Origin: Nocardioides sp.
GTDB taxonomy: Bacteria > Actinomycetota > Actinomycetes > Propionibacteriales > Nocardioidaceae
DNA length: 5,536 bases
Direction of reading: 5' to 3'
NCBI GenBank assembly: GCA_029264225.1
Contig: JARICB010000391.1
Span: forward strand, 1 to 5,536
Under the pieces are notes generated by a model. That model saw nothing but the letters and a program-made list of their open reading frames with translations, was not told where the DNA came from and searched no databases. Numbering within the stretch: the stretch's first letter is position 1; each line of letters opens with the position of its first letter. Below are positions 3,086 through 5,536 of this stretch, in pieces. Made by a program: the position numbers and the translations under genes.

Positions 3086-5536
3086 GCATCCTCAGTCCCT
3101 TCGGCGTCGCCACGAACCCGGTGGCGTTGAGGGCCTGACGCAGGGGAGTGTCGCCGCCGCCCAGCAACGCCGCACCGTCGGCCTTCTCCACGGTCAGTTT
3201 GCCCAGGGCACCACGGCGAGTCGCATCGGCCAGCGCCGCCGCGGCCGGGGTGAGTTGTTCCGGGTCGTCGCTCCAGGTCAGCAACGTGCGACCGCCGCGC
3301 TCGACGTAAAGCACCAGGGCGCCGTCGACCAGCACCACCAGGGCTCCCGCCTTGCGTCCGGGCCGGTGACCGCTGCCCTCGCCGTGGCTGGCCGGCCACG
3401 GCAGCGCTGCGCCGTAGGGGTTGGCCGGGTCGGTGGCGGCCAGCGCCACGGCGACCGGTTTGGCGTCGGCCGGCTCGGCGAAGGTGCGGAGCCGGTCCAC
3501 TGCCCCCGGGGTGCCGAACTGTGCGGCCCCCAGACCCTCGACGAAGTAGCCGCGCCGACAGCGACCGGTGTCCTCGAAGGCCGAGAGCACCTTGTAGACG
3601 CCAGCGAACCCGCCGGCGATGCGTTCCTGCATGACGGCACCCCGGGTGACCACACCATGTCGTTCGAGCAGATGCTCGGCGGTGGCGTGGGCGCGCCGGG
3701 TGGCGTCGGTGTCGCGGGCCGGCAGCACACTCCAGCGACCGGCAGTTTCTGGTGGGCCGGTGCGTATCGGCATCCGGCCCGTGCGTGGCGGGCCGCGCCG
3801 AGTGCGGTGGCTCGCGGTGCCCGAGCGGACCAGTGCCCGTAGCGGGGTCAGGGTGTCGTTGGTGACCAGGCCCTCCCAGACCAGACCCCACAACGCTGCG
3901 GAGACCGCGGCGTCGTTGGTCGCGCCCAGTCGATCGCTCAGTTGGCGGAAGAACCATGCACCACCGGGCGCCAGCGCTTCCAGCACCGAACGTTGGAGCT
4001 CGTCCAGGTCGCCCTCCTGGACATCGGGCAGGGTCAGGTGCGCCTGGTCGGCGAGGTGCAAGCTTACCCAGCCGTCGCTGCCGGGCAGCGGCGCATGGCC
4101 GGCCCAGATCACCTCGCCACTGCTGGTCAACTCGTCGAGGTAGCTGGGTTCGTAGTCGCGCACCCGGCTGGCAAGCACGAGCGGCTCCAGTGCGCTGGCG
4201 GGCACGGGACACCCGGCCAGTTGGTCGATCGCAGCGACGACGCCGTCAACACCTCGCAGCTTGCCGCCTACCCGTTGCCAGGTGGGCAGGTAGCGGGCCA
4301 GCGTCTCCGGGGTGACCGGCTCGACCTCCTTGCGGAGTCTTGCCAGCGAGCGCCGCCGCAGCCTGCGCAGCACCTCCGCATCGCACCACTCCGAGCCGGA
4401 CCCGGCTGGGCGGAACTCGCCTTCGAGCAGTCGGCCGCGCGCGGTCAGGCGGTGCAACGCCTGGCGTGCGACGGCTTCGCCGAGGCCGAAGCGGCTCGCC
4501 ACCTCGGCAGTGGTGAACGGGCCGTGGGTGCGGGCGAAGCGCGAGATCAGGTCGCCGATCGGGTCCTCGGTCGGCTCGGTGAAGACGTCGGGGGTGCCCG
4601 GCGGGACAGGTACGCCGAGGCCGTCGCGCAGTCGGGCGATGTCCTCGATCGTGGTCCATCGCTCTTCGCCGGCGATCCGCACCGCCACGATCCGGCGCTG
4701 GTCGGACAGGGTGGTCAGCCAGGCAGTCACCTCGGCGCCCTCGACGGTGCGCGCCATCACCTCTGCGGCCGACAGCGGCCCCAGCAGCCTGAGCAGGTCG
4801 GCCACGGCTTCGGCGCTGCGGGCCCGCCGGTCGGTGGCCAGCCACTGCAACTCGGACTCGACCTCGGCGAGCACGTCGGGGTCGAGCAGCTCTCGCAGCT
4901 CAGCGCGGCCGAGCAGTTCGGCGAGCAGCCCCTGGTCGAGACTCAAGGCGGCCGCCCGGCGCTCGGCGATGGGGGAGTCGCCCTCGTAGACGAACTGTGC
5001 GACGTAGCCGAAGAGCAGGCTGCGGGCAAAGGGGCTCGGTGTCTGGGTGGCGACGTCGACGACGGTGACCTCGCGCAGGTCGATCCGCTTGAGCAGGGCG
5101 GTCAAGGCAGGCAGGTCGTAGACGTCCTGAAGGCACTCGCGGATGGCTTCGAGCACGATCGGGAAGCTGGGGTACTTCGAGGCGACCTCGAGCAGCTGCG
5201 CGCTGCGCTGGCGCTGCTGCCACAGCGGGCTACGGCGACCGGGGTCGCGGCGGGGGAGCAGCAGGGCACGGGCCGCGCACTCGCGGAAACGACTGGCGAA
5301 CAGTGCCGAGCCACCGACCTCCTGGGTGACTAGCTGCTCGATCTCCTCGGGGTCGAACACGATCAGATCGCCCAGCGGTGGCTCCTGGTCGGTGTCGGGG
5401 ATCCGGATCACGATGCCGTCGTCGGAGGCCATCGCCTGTCCGTCGATGTCGTAGCGCTCGCGCAACCGGGCATTGATCGCCAAGGCCCATGGAGCGTGGA
5501 CCGGTGTGCCGTAGGGGGAGTGCACCACCAGTCGCC
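3078..5536 (-). CDS. lhr: Lhr (large helicase-related protein), C-terminal part; 5' end beyond window
   Basis: The last ~818 codons of Lhr, a superfamily 2 ATP-dependent 3'-to-5' DNA translocase and RNA:DNA helicase implicated in DNA repair. The family runs about 1,500 residues, so the two RecA-like motor domains lie outside the window. The visible part opens with LVVHSPYGTPVHAPWALAI and MASDDGIVIRIPDTD, characteristic of domain 4 of the Lhr core. The C-terminal region follows, with winged-helix-like segments at about 4410-4560 (ISRFARTHGPFTTAEVASRF), 3840-3960 (FRQLSDRLGATNDAAVSAAL) and 3540-3690 (TRGAVMQERIAGGFAGVYKV). A basic, proline-rich linker lies near 3760-3835. The beta-rich tail has ATDPANPYGAALPWP near 3410-3460 and a VVLVDGALVLYVERGG strand pair near 3290-3345. 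The frame is open to the right edge; the GTG at 5528 is an internal Val, not the start. In mycobacteria Lhr is reported to respond to DNA damage. It overlaps nei2 by 8 bp. Identity is firm. Confidence 0.94.
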   Translation of the reverse strand, partial: RLVVHSPYGTPVHAPWALAINARLRERYDIDGQAMASDDGIVIRIPDTDQEPPLGDLIVFDPEEIEQLVTQEVGGSALFASRFRECAARALLLPRRDPGRRSPLWQQRQRSAQLLEVASKYPSFPIVLEAIRECLQDVYDLPALTALLKRIDLREVTVVDVATQTPSPFARSLLFGYVAQFVYEGDSPIAERRAAALSLDQGLLAELLGRAELRELLDPDVLAEVESELQWLATDRRARSAEAVADLLRLLGPLSAAEVMARTVEGAEVTAWLTTLSDQRRIVAVRIAGEERWTTIEDIARLRDGLGVPVPPGTPDVFTEPTEDPIGDLISRFARTHGPFTTAEVASRFGLGEAVARQALHRLTARGRLLEGEFRPAGSGSEWCDAEVLRRLRRRSLARLRKEVEPVTPETLARYLPTWQRVGGKLRGVDGVVAAIDQLAGCPVPASALEPLVLASRVRDYEPSYLDELTSSGEVIWAGHAPLPGSDGWVSLHLADQAHLTLPDVQEGDLDELQRSVLEALAPGGAWFFRQLSDRLGATNDAAVSAALWGLVWEGLVTNDTLTPLRALVRSGTASHRTRRGPPRTGRMPIRTGPPETAGRWSVLPARDTDATRRAHATAEHLLERHGVVTRGAVMQERIAGGFAGVYKVLSAFEDTGRCRRGYFVEGLGAAQFGTPGAVDRLRTFAEPADAKPVAVALAATDPANPYGAALPWPASHGEGSGHRPGRKAGALVVLVDGALVLYVERGGRTLLTWSDDPEQLTPAAAALADATRRGALGKLTVEKADGAALLGGGDTPLRQALNATGFVATPKGLRMRA

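Noticed and set aside
3760..3835. Arg/Pro-rich stretch in Lhr suspected of being a frameshift scar.
   Set aside because: The frame stays open and recognisable Lhr sequence resumes directly on both sides (GRWSVLPA after, LTPLRALVRSG before), so it reads as a natural basic linker.
3016..4212. A 398-codon minus-strand frame in a different register from lhr.
   Set aside because: The Arg/Gly/Ala/Pro-rich translation is a frame-shifted shadow; the lhr frame over the same DNA has conserved Lhr motifs throughout.
3942..5333. A 463-codon plus-strand frame opposite lhr.
   Set aside because: The Gln/Gly/Arg-rich product has no domain, and the opposite strand is clearly lhr.
5526..5528. GTG at 5528 as the start of a separate 816-residue protein.
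   Set aside because: The frame continues upstream (Leu-Val-Val-His) to the window edge, and the sequence there is the middle of Lhr, so the GTG is an internal valine.

Overview
The window is GC-rich chromosomal DNA from an actinomycete. The protein sequences look most like Nocardioides/Propionibacteriales relatives, but that placement is inference from protein character, GC content and gene order; no species can be named. Third codon positions are mostly G or C, so long antisense open frames appear everywhere and are not genes. Five protein genes fill almost the whole window. There is no tRNA, rRNA, CRISPR array, insertion sequence or phage gene.

Layout. (1) 1-1409, minus strand: the N-terminal 469 codons of a glycoside hydrolase family 15 enzyme (trehalase/glucoamylase-like), cut by the left edge. 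(2) 1410-1436: a 27-bp divergent intergenic gap that must hold parts of two promoters. (3) 1437-1925, plus strand: a stand-alone CinA C-terminal-domain (PncC-type) NMN amidohydrolase. (4) 1969-2289, plus strand: clgR, an XRE-type activator of Clp protease genes, with a clear ribosome binding site and a C-terminal Ala-Ala tail. The DNA ahead of it holds two inverted repeats, a possible SigH/SigR-type promoter and a weak ClgR-box-like site. (5) 2297-3085, minus strand: a Nei2-type Fpg/Nei DNA glycosylase, convergent with clgR across only 7 bp. (6) 3078-5536, minus strand: the C-terminal ~818 codons of the giant helicase Lhr, whose stop overlaps the nei2 start by 8 bp.

How the genes fit together. 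lhr and nei2 form a translationally coupled DNA-repair pair, the same adjacency seen in Mycobacterium tuberculosis (Rv3296/Rv3297). cinA and clgR form a second unit on the opposite strand; cinA-like and clgR genes are neighbours in several actinomycetes, often with pgsA, which is not seen here. PncC recycles NMN, which NAD-dependent DNA ligase releases, and ClgR controls proteolysis (and, in Corynebacterium, some DNA-repair genes), so a loose genome-maintenance theme links both units; that link is inference. The GH15 gene belongs to carbohydrate metabolism and has no evident connection. I see no convincing undescribed system. The most interesting material is regulatory: the DNA before clgR, its degron-like tail, and the very compact divergent and convergent junctions.
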